Shown: positions 1 through 8,036, counted from the stretch's first letter. The stretch: DNA of 14,365 nt from a bacterium (GCA_021782195.1 JAJXVI010000009.1:1-14365); one strand, 5' to 3'. The notes: generated by a model not told the origin, from the sequence alone. Numbers and translations are program-made.

Positions 1-598
1 AAGTTCCCGCCACAAGTACGTCGGCACCCGCTTCCACGCACAACCGGGCGGTCTCGGGAACGATTCCCCCGTCGACTTCCAGCAAGATGGGCCGACCGCT
101 CTCCTCGATCATCGCGCGAGCACGCTGAATCTTCGGAAGTACCAACGGGAGGAACTTCTGACCGCCAAACCCCGGATTCACCGTCATCAACAGGAGCAGG
201 TCGACATCGCCCAACAGGTACTCGACATCCGCCAGAGAGGTGCCCGGATTCAATGCCAGACCGGCCTTTGCGCCACATTCGCGAACGAGCGAGAGTACGC
301 GCTGAACGTGACGGGTTGCTTCGAGGTGAATCGTGATGATGTCGGCCCCGGCCTTCCGAAAATCACCCACGTAGCGGTCCGGCTCCTCGATCATGAGATG
401 AACGTCAAGGGGCAAGGTGGTGTGGCGCCGCAGATGCCCGAGAACTCCCCATCCCATGGAGATGTTCGGTACGAATCTGCCATCCATCACGTCATAATGC
501 AGCAGGTCGGCGCCGTGTCGCTCGACTGCAGCGCATTCCTCCCCCAGTCTTGAAAGGTCGGCCGCAAGTACCGAGGGGGCCACCCGCACAATGCTCAT
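1..598 (-). CDS. rpe: Ribulose-phosphate 3-epimerase (partial, C-terminus cut by window edge)
   Basis: Interconverts ribulose-5-phosphate and xylulose-5-phosphate in the cytosol (pentose phosphate or Calvin pathway). The first 199 residues are present; the family is usually about 215-230 residues, so roughly the last 20 lie beyond the left edge. The TIM-barrel signatures are clear: APSVLAADLSRLGEE at 7-21, HYDVMDGRFVPNISMG at 34-49, DVHLMIEEPDRY at 65-76, TVNPGFGGQKF at 139-149 and LEVDGGI at 173-179. The metal and catalytic ligands expected from E. coli Rpe are in place as His34, Asp36, His67 and Asp176. The ATG at 598 overlaps the stop of the upstream PASTA gene in an ATGA (4-base overlap), and a GAGAGGT ribosome site lies about 5 bases upstream inside that gene, so translation is probably coupled. 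It is the last visible gene of the glpX-kinase-PASTA-rpe operon. Confidence 0.97.
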   Translation of the reverse strand, partial: MSIVRVAPSVLAADLSRLGEECAAVERHGADLLHYDVMDGRFVPNISMGWGVLGHLRRHTTLPLDVHLMIEEPDRYVGDFRKAGADIITIHLEATRHVQRVLSLVRECGAKAGLALNPGTSLADVEYLLGDVDLLLLMTVNPGFGGQKFLPLVLPKIQRARAMIEESGRPILLEVDGGIVPETARLCVEAGADVLVAGT

Positions 599-1590
599 AT
601 CTGACCTCTCGTGATCAGGATCTGTCCGGAGTAGATCTCATACTCACCGCGTCCAATTGCATTGAGAAAGACGCGAGACCGGTCACCCTTGTACATGGTT
701 GCCTCAAACGAGGTATGTTCACCCATCGTGTCATCCACGACCACGCGGATATCCTGCGGCCCGTCGACGTCCTGCGCACGCACGGTGATGGTGCGCTGCC
801 GAAGGTCCGGCGGCGACGTCGTATTCCCCATGCTGACACGCAGATTCACCTCGGTACCGGGCTTGACAAACGTGGTTGGAAGAGGGTCCTGGTTGATCAC
901 CTGCCCCGGATCCACGCTGTCGCTCAGCACCCACTTGATGCTTCCCACTCGGAGATTCGCCGCCGTAACCGCCTCTCGAACCTGGTCAATGGGTTTTGTA
1001 GCAAACGAAGGCACGGCCACCCGTTCCTCACTCCCAACATTCACGAGAAGATTGACGTGCGTACCTTCCTTGACAATCGCCCCCGGCTTGGGAGACTGGT
1101 CGAGAACCTCCTCGGGGTCGTCCGGATTGCGTTTCACGCGCGTAACCGTCCCCGGACGAAGCTTTGCATTATGAAGCGCCAGTTCGGCATCCGACAGACC
1201 CTTCCCGAGCACGCTCGGAACACCCACGCCCTGGCCTCCCAGGCTCACCACGACGCCGACCCCAGTTCCCTCTCGAACATCGCGACCAGCCGGAGGATCC
1301 TGCCCCATCACGAGATTGCGCGGTACAAACTCCGAAAAGCAGGTCTCGGAAATATGCATGGTCAGTCCGACACGCTCGAGAATCTGCTCGGCAGTCCGCA
1401 CGTTCTTCCCTACCAGGCGCGGCGTGATGCGGTCGTCTGGAACCCTGAAATACCGCATGTAGATGGCCTCACCGAAGGTGCGGCCCCAGTAGGCGGTCAG
1501 GACAATGAGAAAAACCGGAACCAGAACGCGAGTTACAAACCCCACCATCGCCGAGAGAATGTTCCATGCCGAGGATCTGGGCTCCGTCAT
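595..1590 (-). CDS. Membrane-anchored PASTA-repeat protein without kinase domain
   Basis: The protein has 331 residues: a short cytoplasmic N-terminus, one membrane helix (about 17-37), then three PASTA repeats outside the membrane (about 52-117, 121-186 and 190-254) with the typical pattern of a proline-containing first strand, a helix, DPxAG or SPxPG-like turns (GQDPPAGRDV at 96-105, DQSPKPGAIV at 164-173) and a VxVxVS-like end. Residues 265-331 form a separate beta-rich tail (TITVRAQDVDGPQDIRVVVDD) resembling the C-terminal domain of some clostridial PASTA kinases. There is no kinase or transpeptidase domain. PASTA repeats are known to bind muropeptides, beta-lactams or lipid II, so this may be a wall-binding sensor or scaffold partner of the kinase encoded just upstream. 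The ATG at 1590 has GGAG 8 bases upstream. It lies 94 bases after the kinase stop and overlaps rpe by 4 bases. The exact role is unknown. Confidence 0.9.
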   Translation of the reverse strand: MTEPRSSAWNILSAMVGFVTRVLVPVFLIVLTAYWGRTFGEAIYMRYFRVPDDRITPRLVGKNVRTAEQILERVGLTMHISETCFSEFVPRNLVMGQDPPAGRDVREGTGVGVVVSLGGQGVGVPSVLGKGLSDAELALHNAKLRPGTVTRVKRNPDDPEEVLDQSPKPGAIVKEGTHVNLLVNVGSEERVAVPSFATKPIDQVREAVTAANLRVGSIKWVLSDSVDPGQVINQDPLPTTFVKPGTEVNLRVSMGNTTSPPDLRQRTITVRAQDVDGPQDIRVVVDDTMGEHTSFEATMYKGDRSRVFLNAIGRGEYEIYSGQILITRGQI

Positions 1591-1684
1591 TGCTTACACT
1601 CCATCCCATGTCTCGTGCGTCAGAGTCGGACAGGCTCTCGACGCCGTGCGCCGGCCAGCTCGGCGAGTGTCGTTTCGGGCGCCA

Positions 1685-3916
1685 TCAAGGCGAAGAGACT
1701 CTGCGTTTTACCGCTATCACAAGGTCGACGTTGCTTCCGCGCGCGACGTTCGTCCCCTCCTGCGGGGTCTGACGGATGACGGTCCCCACGGGTTCGTCAC
1801 TCTCCTCCTGGGAAGCCTGTCCCACGCGCAATCCACATTCTTCAAGTGCCTTTCGCGCATCATCAAGTCCCAGGTGCACCACGTTCGGAACCAGCACCTG
1901 GTCGCCCGCATCCCCCGAGCGCTCGGGCGTGGGCGCCAGTTGAGCATCGGAAGTAACCTGGATGCTGGAACCCTGAGGCAATAACGTCCCGGCAGCCGGG
2001 TCCTGCTCGACCACGTGCGCGTCATCCGGTGTGTGCGTCGCAGCAATCGCAAGCTGAAAGCCTTGTTGACGCGCGGTGCGCCGTGCGTCCGCAACGGTCA
2101 GGCCCTGCAGGTTCGGCACCGGACGCGACTCCGGACCGCTGCTCACGACGACCTGTACGACGATTCCACGACTTACCTTGAGGCCTGCTGCCGGCGATTG
2201 CTCGAGAATCGTGCCCTTCGGTGCCGACGCACTCGACTTCTGGGTCACGGTCGTCAGCTTGAAACCTGCCTTTGTCGCGAGGTCCGCGGCCGTGCTCTGT
2301 GGCTCCCCCACAAGATTGGGTACAACAACCTGGACAACGCCTCGGCTGATAACCACGGTCACGGGAGTCTTGGGGTCGACTGCGGTTCCCGCGGGCGGGT
2401 CCTGGGTGACGACGTGCCCCAGCGGAACCGTATCGCTGTACGCCTCGCCCCAGCGCAACGCCAGACCGACTGCCTGCGCGGCCTGCGTTGCAGCCAGTCG
2501 GTCGAGACCCGTCAGCACCGGCACGGGCACGGTGTATCGCCCCTTGCTGATCACCACCATGACGCGGGAATTCTGGGCCACCACCGAACCCGGCGCAGGT
2601 GTCTGCTCGAGCACGGTACCTGGCGGCTCATCGCTGAACACAGGTTCCTTCACGGTAAAAATGAGTCCATCTCGTTCCACCTGGGTACGCGCCTCATCCC
2701 CCGACAGATGCAGCACCCTGGGCACCCGGATCTGCTGTGAGCCAGTATACACCCGATACCCGGCGTACAACACCAGCATGGCCACGACTGTGGCAAGCGT
2801 GAGGAGGAACGCGGCGCGTACGGGAGTGGTGGGGGGTTCGATGGGCGACGGTGGCGTGGGCGGTGCCGCGCGGAACTCGCCGGAATCGGCCAGCGACCAC
2901 GCGGGAAGACCCGGCAACGCTCGGTGAGACGCGCTCTTGTCGGAAGCGCGAGGCGCGAGCGCTCCGGGCTGCGCAACGGTGTCGTCGATGGGACGATCCG
3001 CGAAAGTGGGCGGAAGCGGGGACGGTCCGGCAGAGGCCGCCCGCGCCTGGGGAGGCGACGCCGGGGACGGGGAAGGTGAGGTCGGGCGATGCTCGCGTAC
3101 TGCGCGCAACAGAGCACGCTGAAAAGTCAGTGCATCGCGATAGCGCTCAGCGGGATTCTTTCGCAGCGCGGTGCTGAGCACGTCCTCCAGGGCTTCGGGG
3201 AGCTTCACCCCGAAGGAGGCCAGCGTGGGAGGCGCTTCCTGCACGTGACGCAACCCCACCGTGACGGGATTATCCCCTTCAAAGGGCAACCTTCCGGTCA
3301 GCATCTCGAAAAGCATCACGCCCAGTGAATACAGGTCGGTCGCCGGGGTCACACCGAGACCCTGGGCCTGTTCCGGCGACATGTAATGGGCTGTGCCCAT
3401 CATCGTCCCGGTACGTGTCAGCGAGTCGGACGCCAGGGCCTTTGCAATGCCAAAGTCAGTTATCTTCACCTCATTACGATCGGTGACGAGGATGTTGTGA
3501 GGCTTGAGATCACGGTGAATGATTCCCTGACCGTGCGCGTAATCGAGGGCGTCGAGAATGGCCGAGGCAATCTCCACGGCCCGACGGGGAGAGAGTTTCC
3601 CGACCTTGCGCAGAATGGACTTGAGGTCCTGCGACGGGTAGAACTCCATGACAATGAACGGGACGCCATCTTCCTCGTCCACATCGTGCACGCGAATGAT
3701 GTTGGAGTGTGCGAGTCGTGCGACGCTGCTGGCTTCGCGAGCGAAACGCTGTCGAAGTTCATCGTTGCGAAGCAGGTCGTCCTTGAGCACCTTGAGGACA
3801 ACCGTGCGAGACAGACGACGGTCGAGGCAGCGATAGACGCGCGCCATCCCGCCCTCACCGATGAGTTCAAGCACTTCGTAACGGCCAGAGAAGACGTGGC
3901 CCACGTAACTGTTCAC
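1685..3916 (-). CDS. PASTA-domain eukaryotic-type Ser/Thr protein kinase (PknB/PrkC/Stk family)
   Basis: A 743-residue receptor kinase. The cytoplasmic kinase domain spans about 12-272: glycine loop LIGEGGMARVY (18-28), ATP-anchoring Lys42, Glu61 of helix C, catalytic HRDLKPHN (134-141), DFG (154-156), activation segment with Thr167, Thr169 and Thr171 before GTAHYMSPEQ (174-183), all as in active PknB/PrkC enzymes. A Pro/Ser/Ala-rich juxtamembrane linker (about 275-364) leads to one membrane helix (about 366-387) and five external PASTA repeats (about 395-459, 461-526, 528-594, 598-657, 674-736), more than the three or four in PrkC and PknB. The family couples wall fragments or lipid II to phosphorylation of division and wall proteins. 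The start is the GTG at 3916; no good ribosome site is visible, but the glpX stop is 22 bases upstream, so re-initiation is plausible. No PP2C phosphatase gene, the usual partner, is in the window. Confidence 0.97.
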   Translation of the reverse strand: MNSYVGHVFSGRYEVLELIGEGGMARVYRCLDRRLSRTVVLKVLKDDLLRNDELRQRFAREASSVARLAHSNIIRVHDVDEEDGVPFIVMEFYPSQDLKSILRKVGKLSPRRAVEIASAILDALDYAHGQGIIHRDLKPHNILVTDRNEVKITDFGIAKALASDSLTRTGTMMGTAHYMSPEQAQGLGVTPATDLYSLGVMLFEMLTGRLPFEGDNPVTVGLRHVQEAPPTLASFGVKLPEALEDVLSTALRKNPAERYRDALTFQRALLRAVREHRPTSPSPSPASPPQARAASAGPSPLPPTFADRPIDDTVAQPGALAPRASDKSASHRALPGLPAWSLADSGEFRAAPPTPPSPIEPPTTPVRAAFLLTLATVVAMLVLYAGYRVYTGSQQIRVPRVLHLSGDEARTQVERDGLIFTVKEPVFSDEPPGTVLEQTPAPGSVVAQNSRVMVVISKGRYTVPVPVLTGLDRLAATQAAQAVGLALRWGEAYSDTVPLGHVVTQDPPAGTAVDPKTPVTVVISRGVVQVVVPNLVGEPQSTAADLATKAGFKLTTVTQKSSASAPKGTILEQSPAAGLKVSRGIVVQVVVSSGPESRPVPNLQGLTVADARRTARQQGFQLAIAATHTPDDAHVVEQDPAAGTLLPQGSSIQVTSDAQLAPTPERSGDAGDQVLVPNVVHLGLDDARKALEECGLRVGQASQEESDEPVGTVIRQTPQEGTNVARGSNVDLVIAVKRRVSSP

Positions 3917-3938
3917 GGGATTCGGTGACTCACAGCAA

Positions 3939-4901
3939 TCAGAGCAATGGCGACGTCGTGTTCACGCGATGCACGGTCTCCACGAAGCGCACCCCCAGCG
4001 GGTTGATGAATATCGAATGCGTCTTGACCGTCCGCCCCATGAAGCGGACTCCTTTCACCAGGTCGCCATCGGTAATGCCGGTCGCCACAAAGATCACGTC
4101 GTTCGCGGGCACAAGATCGCCAATCCGAAGCGTGCGCCGGAAATCGTCGCCAACCATTTTCCGGCAGCGCTCCTCCTGAAGTTCATCGGCAGGCATCAGC
4201 ACCGCCTGGAAGCCTCCTCCAAGACACTTGATCGCCGCCGCGGCCAGGACGCCCTCAGGGGCGCCGCCGACCCCCATGTAGCAGTGGACACCGGTTCCCT
4301 CAATGCTCGTCGCGATGGCCGCGTCGGTGTCTCCGTCGCTTATCAGACGAATGCGAGCACCCGCCGCGCGCACCTGCTCAATCAACTGGGCGTGACGAGG
4401 GCGATTGAGAATGATCACCGTGAGGTCCTGCACGCTTCGTTCGAGAGAACGTGCAATGATTTCAAGGTTCACACGCACGGGTGCTTCGATGTCGACAAGG
4501 GCGGCGGCTCTGGGCCCGACCACAAGCTTCTTCATGTAGGTGTCAGGAGCCCTCAGCAGCCCCCCTCGCTCGGCTATCGCAAGCACCGCGATTGCGTTCG
4601 GAAGACCGTTGGCAACCAGGTTTGTACCCTCCACCGGATCGACGGCAATGTCCACACGCAGAGAACCGCGCCCGATCACCTCGTCAATATAGAGCATCGG
4701 GGCTTCGTCGAGTTCACCCTCGCCGATCACCACGGTGCCCTCTACATCGAGACTTGCAAGCAGGGTTCGCATGGTCTCGACCGCAGCTTCGTCGGCCTCG
4801 TTCTTCATTCCACGCCCCACAAGGCGCGCTGCGGCGATGGCTGCAGCCTCGGTCACCTGGAGAAAATCGAGGGTCAGCTTGCTTCCAATGGCTGTTGACA
4901 T
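3939..4901 (-). CDS. glpX: Fructose-1,6-bisphosphatase class II
   Basis: Cytosolic enzyme hydrolysing fructose-1,6-bisphosphate to fructose-6-phosphate in gluconeogenesis; in some phototrophs relatives also act on sedoheptulose bisphosphate. The product is 320 residues, the normal family length. Signatures: FLQVTEAAAIAAARLVGRG (13-31), GEGELDEAPMLYIDE (60-74), the metal-binding DPVEGTN (88-94), LISDGDTDAAIATS (187-200) and GVGGAPEGVLAAAAIKCLGG (211-230). The open frame continues 42 residues upstream to 5027, but the start at 4901 is chosen because it gives the family N-terminus and has AGGGAG (4910-4915) 8 bases ahead of the ATG. It is the first gene of the operon with the PASTA kinase (22-base gap), the PASTA protein and rpe, after a 149-base gap from the glycoside hydrolase gene, where a promoter might be expected though none is recognisable. 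Confidence 0.96.
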   Translation of the reverse strand: MSTAIGSKLTLDFLQVTEAAAIAAARLVGRGMKNEADEAAVETMRTLLASLDVEGTVVIGEGELDEAPMLYIDEVIGRGSLRVDIAVDPVEGTNLVANGLPNAIAVLAIAERGGLLRAPDTYMKKLVVGPRAAALVDIEAPVRVNLEIIARSLERSVQDLTVIILNRPRHAQLIEQVRAAGARIRLISDGDTDAAIATSIEGTGVHCYMGVGGAPEGVLAAAAIKCLGGGFQAVLMPADELQEERCRKMVGDDFRRTLRIGDLVPANDVIFVATGITDGDLVKGVRFMGRTVKTHSIFINPLGVRFVETVHRVNTTSPLL

Positions 4902-4909
4902 CCGGGGTA

Positions 4910-4915
4910 CTCCCT
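4910..4915 (-). promoter_or_regulatory. Ribosome binding site deciding the glpX start
   Basis: AGGGAG on the minus strand, 8 bases before the ATG at 4901. It supports the shorter 320-residue GlpX over the 362-residue open frame that begins at 5027. Confidence 0.75.
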
Positions 4916-5050
4916 GTGTATGGTCACCCGCCGAGAAACCAGATGGGCGCTCACTCGGGTTCACCGCTGCGCGCGCGTTCCCTGCCTGGAACAGGGTCAG
5001 ACGGTCACAGCAGACGATGTTCCGCACGCAAAGCCCGAGAACGGTGCTCC

Positions 5051-7015
5051 TCAGCTCTTCTCCGACGACGCAACATACACGTTTCGAACAGGCGAACGGG
5101 TCACGTTCCCGTGGTTGTCAGTGGCTTCGACGAAATACTGCACATAGGTCCCGGGCCTGCCCTGGGGCACTTCAACGTCGAGGTTGGCTCGATACTCGTC
5201 TGCACGAGCCTTCGGTTCGACCCAGACCGATGGTTTTGGTTCCGGCTCGGGAAATTTCTGCGGTTGCATGGCAGTCTCGTGGTCCCAGGTGCCGGCGTAG
5301 GTTGCGTTTGATAGGTCCTCAACCTCGCGATAGCGCACCTGGATGTCCTTGATGCCGCTCATATCATAGGCATACGTGACCACCTGGAAACTGGCGGGCC
5401 CGCCCTTCGGATTGTAGGGAGTGTGGAGCGGCAGGAAGACCGACGGGCCCACCGTGTCTTGACCGGGATGGCGAGCGAAGACCTGATTCGCGTGGTCGAT
5501 AGCCATGTTTGACGCAGTCACGGGAGAGTACGACATCGGCTCGTTCGGTCCCCAGTACTCAAAGTCGGATGCCTCCCCTTCCAGGAAGGGACGCCACGCC
5601 TGCTGGGTGTCGGTCCCGGTTCCGGCAATGAGGTTCTTCATGCTCGCGTCAGACGTGTCAGTCGGCTCAAGTGCGTCCGCGGTCTGGACAATGTTGCGCG
5701 CCGCCGTCAGCACCGCCCAGGCGTTCTTCTTTGGCGAATAGCCGGTGTAGGCGGGATCGTCCACCCACTTGGAGAACTGCGGATCGCCCAGGTTGGCTCC
5801 CCACCAGGAACCGTCCTCGACGTGAACGACATCGCCGCCCTGGTAGTGGCGAATTCCGTTTGCGTCTGTGACCTCTTTTGGACGTTCCGGTGGAAACAGG
5901 TCCAGGTAGTCTTGAAGCGTGGTAAACACCACTTTGCCTGGATAGCGGGTGGCAATGTCGATCGGCACGTTGCGGTGAAAGTCACCGGAATTGGAGCCGT
6001 TGTTGTCTCCATCCGTCGCGTACAGGACCAGCAACGGATGCGCCGGATCAGTATTAAACGGGCCCAGTCGATCAATCACCGCCTGCAACTGGCTCGCGTC
6101 TCGCACCTTCTGGATACCCGAAGAGAGGCCGCGATCCTGGGGCACGACGATCGTGACGTCTTCGTTGCCCGTGGATGGATTCACGTACTTCGCATAATGC
6201 GGGCGAAGGGCTTGCGGCGAGACGAGGTCGTTCTTCGCCAGGTCGTTCGGCAGGGGCTCATAGGTGTGCGCGCCTGGATTCTGCTGGTCAGCCTTGTTCG
6301 GGGGTTTGAGGCCATCGCCGGGATTGTTGTAGTCCTGATTGGCGCGGTCGATATGGACATTGTCCACGATCGTCCACTGCACACCGGCCTTCGCGAGGAC
6401 TGGAATCTCACGCTCACTGAACGACATCTCAGCCGGAAAGCATCCCCTGGAGACCGGCGCCCCAAACTCCTGCTGCACGGCCACCTGGTGCATGCGAAGC
6501 TGAAGTTCGAGATCCTTGTCATCCTGACCGGTGGCAATGGCTCCCATCAGCGGATGGTAGTAGGGAAAGTTCACAAAGTCGAGACGAGCGTTGCCAAGCG
6601 AGGTCCGGTCAGTGGCGTGAACCTCGTGATAGTTCTGATTCCAGTTCGGGCCCGGCCACTCGCCACGCGCCGCAAGTTCGTTGAGATTCTGCATGAGCGA
6701 ACCCGTAAACGAGACCTGGGTACCAAAATCCGCCTGGTTCGGCGGCATCGACTCTATCGGATAGGCTTCAGCGTGCGTATAGATGTCCCGGCGGTTGTCG
6801 GCGTCACCGCTTCCGAGCACGGTCTGCTGAATCTCCGGCGTGTCGGCCGCGTCGACTCCCGGGCGATAAACAGGCTGGTGGTCATGAAACAGGACTGCAG
6901 CAAAGATCTTGTCGCCGTTCTCGGCCCTGAACTTCTCGATGTAGGCCTTGCGTGCATCGCCTTGCAATGACGAGAGATTCTGGTGAATGGTGGCGGCCTG
7001 CTGGAGTGGATTCAT
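5051..7015 (-). CDS. Glycoside hydrolase family 57-like protein with C-terminal beta domain
   Basis: The protein has 654 residues with no signal peptide or membrane helix, so it is probably cytoplasmic. The GH57 signatures are recognisable: FHDHQPVYRPG (43-53) for the HQP region; GCFPAEMSFSEREIPVLAKAG (191-211), which aligns with the WPSEGSVSE-type region and places Glu196 as the likely nucleophile; and LYATDGDNNG (331-340), where Asp335 is the best candidate for the acid/base. Family members are retaining enzymes acting on alpha-glucans (amylases, amylopullulanases, branching enzymes, 4-alpha-glucanotransferases). Residues of about 540-650 (FQVVTYAYDMSGIKDIQVRYRE and onward) look like an immunoglobulin or fibronectin-like beta sandwich. 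The substrate cannot be assigned. The ATG at 7015 has a strong AGGGAGGG (7021-7028) 5 bases ahead. It lies 172 bases after the LamG-like gene and shows no glycogen genes nearby. The GH57 assignment is good; activity is inferred. Confidence 0.85.
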   Translation of the reverse strand: MNPLQQAATIHQNLSSLQGDARKAYIEKFRAENGDKIFAAVLFHDHQPVYRPGVDAADTPEIQQTVLGSGDADNRRDIYTHAEAYPIESMPPNQADFGTQVSFTGSLMQNLNELAARGEWPGPNWNQNYHEVHATDRTSLGNARLDFVNFPYYHPLMGAIATGQDDKDLELQLRMHQVAVQQEFGAPVSRGCFPAEMSFSEREIPVLAKAGVQWTIVDNVHIDRANQDYNNPGDGLKPPNKADQQNPGAHTYEPLPNDLAKNDLVSPQALRPHYAKYVNPSTGNEDVTIVVPQDRGLSSGIQKVRDASQLQAVIDRLGPFNTDPAHPLLVLYATDGDNNGSNSGDFHRNVPIDIATRYPGKVVFTTLQDYLDLFPPERPKEVTDANGIRHYQGGDVVHVEDGSWWGANLGDPQFSKWVDDPAYTGYSPKKNAWAVLTAARNIVQTADALEPTDTSDASMKNLIAGTGTDTQQAWRPFLEGEASDFEYWGPNEPMSYSPVTASNMAIDHANQVFARHPGQDTVGPSVFLPLHTPYNPKGGPASFQVVTYAYDMSGIKDIQVRYREVEDLSNATYAGTWDHETAMQPQKFPEPEPKPSVWVEPKARADEYRANLDVEVPQGRPGTYVQYFVEATDNHGNVTRSPVRNVYVASSEKS

Positions 7016-7187
7016 CGGTGCCCTCCCTGCTTACCCTGCTACGGTGCGTCCCGGCGGTGCGCTGGAGTAACTGAAAGAGATGGTGCTCGGGGAATTTCCC
7101 GCGAACAGTGCACTGCCGGAAATCCTGCCGTGCAGCCCTGACGCCGGCATGGTAGCGCAGAAAACGCTCAAGAACGTTGACGGGAGG

Positions 7188-7931
7188 TTAACATCTGCAC
7201 GGGAAGCACTGAGCCAGAGCGAGCAATGCAAAAAATTCAAGGAAGATACACGGCTCCGGCAACGCAACCAGGTTCCCGGCCACATCGGAGATTGCAACCT
7301 GCTGGATGGAAGCCTTCGAGCCCCACATCCACGAATCTGAACCGGCCAGATAGGTCGTGTAAGTGGGAAGCGCTGCCGTGAATGCCGAGTTCGTGGACAG
7401 AAGCCTGCCGTCAATCCACACCTGGACACCAGAAGCTCCCCACGATCCGGTAAATTCGTGTTCCGTGCCAACAAGCGACGAGGCCAGGACTCCGCTGTCT
7501 GCCCAGTACCATCCTCCAGCAGAAGTGTAGATCCCGAACACGACATCCGCGGGATTCGTCTGGGAATATACCCCGAGATAGAGGTAGTCCATGTCGCCAC
7601 CGTAGGTGTTACCAGCCCCGACGAGGGCAAAATCCGGAAGCGGGACCGCTGAAAGGTTCGCCCACACGTCGACTGTACCGGACGTCTGGGGTTGTGACGG
7701 ATTGGTGTTGACGTTTCCCAGTACTGCGTAGCCGTTGCCTGTGACCACCAGCCCCTGATTCGAAAGCGTGGCTCCTCCGCCGATGGTCGCGTTGTGCAAC
7801 CCCAGTGAATCAGCCGGCGTCCCAGAATTGAACCGGTAAAGCGCAATCACGTTTGCAGGTGCCGCTTGCGCCGAAACCACTGAGAAGCAGGCACACAGCA
7901 GTGCAAGCAAAATCGCTGTCAGTATCTTCAC
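7188..7931 (-). CDS. Exported LamG-like protein with probable PEP-CTERM sorting tail
   Basis: A 247-residue product from the GTG at 7931. Residues 1-23 are a clean signal peptide (MKILTAILLALLCACFSVVS then AQA, cleavage expected before Ala24-Pro25). Residues about 28-222 resemble the concanavalin-like LamG fold (YRFNSG, a GYAVLGN strand, a VDVWANLS strand, EFTGSWGASGVQVWIDGRLL, then SIQQVAISDVAGN near the end). The tail reads LPEP (224-227), a hydrophobic stretch (IFLEFFALLALA) and a short end with one arginine (QCFPCRC), which fits a weak PEP-CTERM signal processed by exosortase; the usual arginine cluster is missing and cysteines are unusually frequent. The frame is open back to an ATG at 7982, but GGAGGTGA sits 8 bases before the GTG and the longer form would add acidic residues ahead of the signal peptide. 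Function unknown; perhaps a matrix or surface protein. Confidence 0.8.
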   Translation of the reverse strand: MKILTAILLALLCACFSVVSAQAAPANVIALYRFNSGTPADSLGLHNATIGGGATLSNQGLVVTGNGYAVLGNVNTNPSQPQTSGTVDVWANLSAVPLPDFALVGAGNTYGGDMDYLYLGVYSQTNPADVVFGIYTSAGGWYWADSGVLASSLVGTEHEFTGSWGASGVQVWIDGRLLSTNSAFTAALPTYTTYLAGSDSWMWGSKASIQQVAISDVAGNLVALPEPCIFLEFFALLALAQCFPCRC

Positions 7932-7936
7932 CGCGT

Positions 7937-7944
7937 TCACCTCC
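7937..7944 (-). promoter_or_regulatory. Ribosome binding site deciding the LamG/PEP-CTERM gene start
   Basis: GGAGGTGA on the minus strand, with the GGAGG core 8 bases before the GTG at 7931. A second GGAGGT lies only about 3 bases before the in-frame ATG at 7982, which is tighter than usual spacing, so the GTG is preferred. Confidence 0.75.
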
Positions 7945-8036
7945 ACCAGACCTGTCAGAGTCCATTCTTCACGGGCGTTCATTGGACCTCCAGTGAATGC
8001 CCCTCTGCAAAGCCTGGGAGGCGGCAGAACGAGCGA

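Noticed and set aside
1591..1684. Terminator or small gene between the kinase and the PASTA-only gene
   Set aside because: Only weak 5-bp pairing (CGCCG/CGGCG) without a T-run and no open frame with a ribosome site.
550..1779. A 409-codon plus-strand open frame
   Set aside because: It runs antisense to the PASTA-only gene and the end of the kinase gene, whose products are clearly homologous to known families; the plus-strand translation is rich in Arg and His with no domain.
3969..4898. A 309-codon plus-strand open frame
   Set aside because: It mirrors glpX on the opposite strand; the glpX motifs are unambiguous.
5822..6970. A 382-codon plus-strand open frame
   Set aside because: It is antisense to the GH57-like gene and reflects codon bias of the true gene; no motif or ribosome-site support.
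7031..7147. A small minus-strand frame (from the ATG at 7147, about 38 codons) in the gap between the LamG-like gene and the GH57-like gene
   Set aside because: The composition is protein-like (Ser/Gly/Pro), but it has no ribosome site, no signal and is part of a longer frame that shadows the LamG-like gene; coding is not supported.
7860..7931. Possible lipoprotein signal (LLCAC) in the LamG-like protein
   Set aside because: The residues before the cysteines do not fit the lipobox, and a standard signal peptidase I site (AQA before AP) follows.
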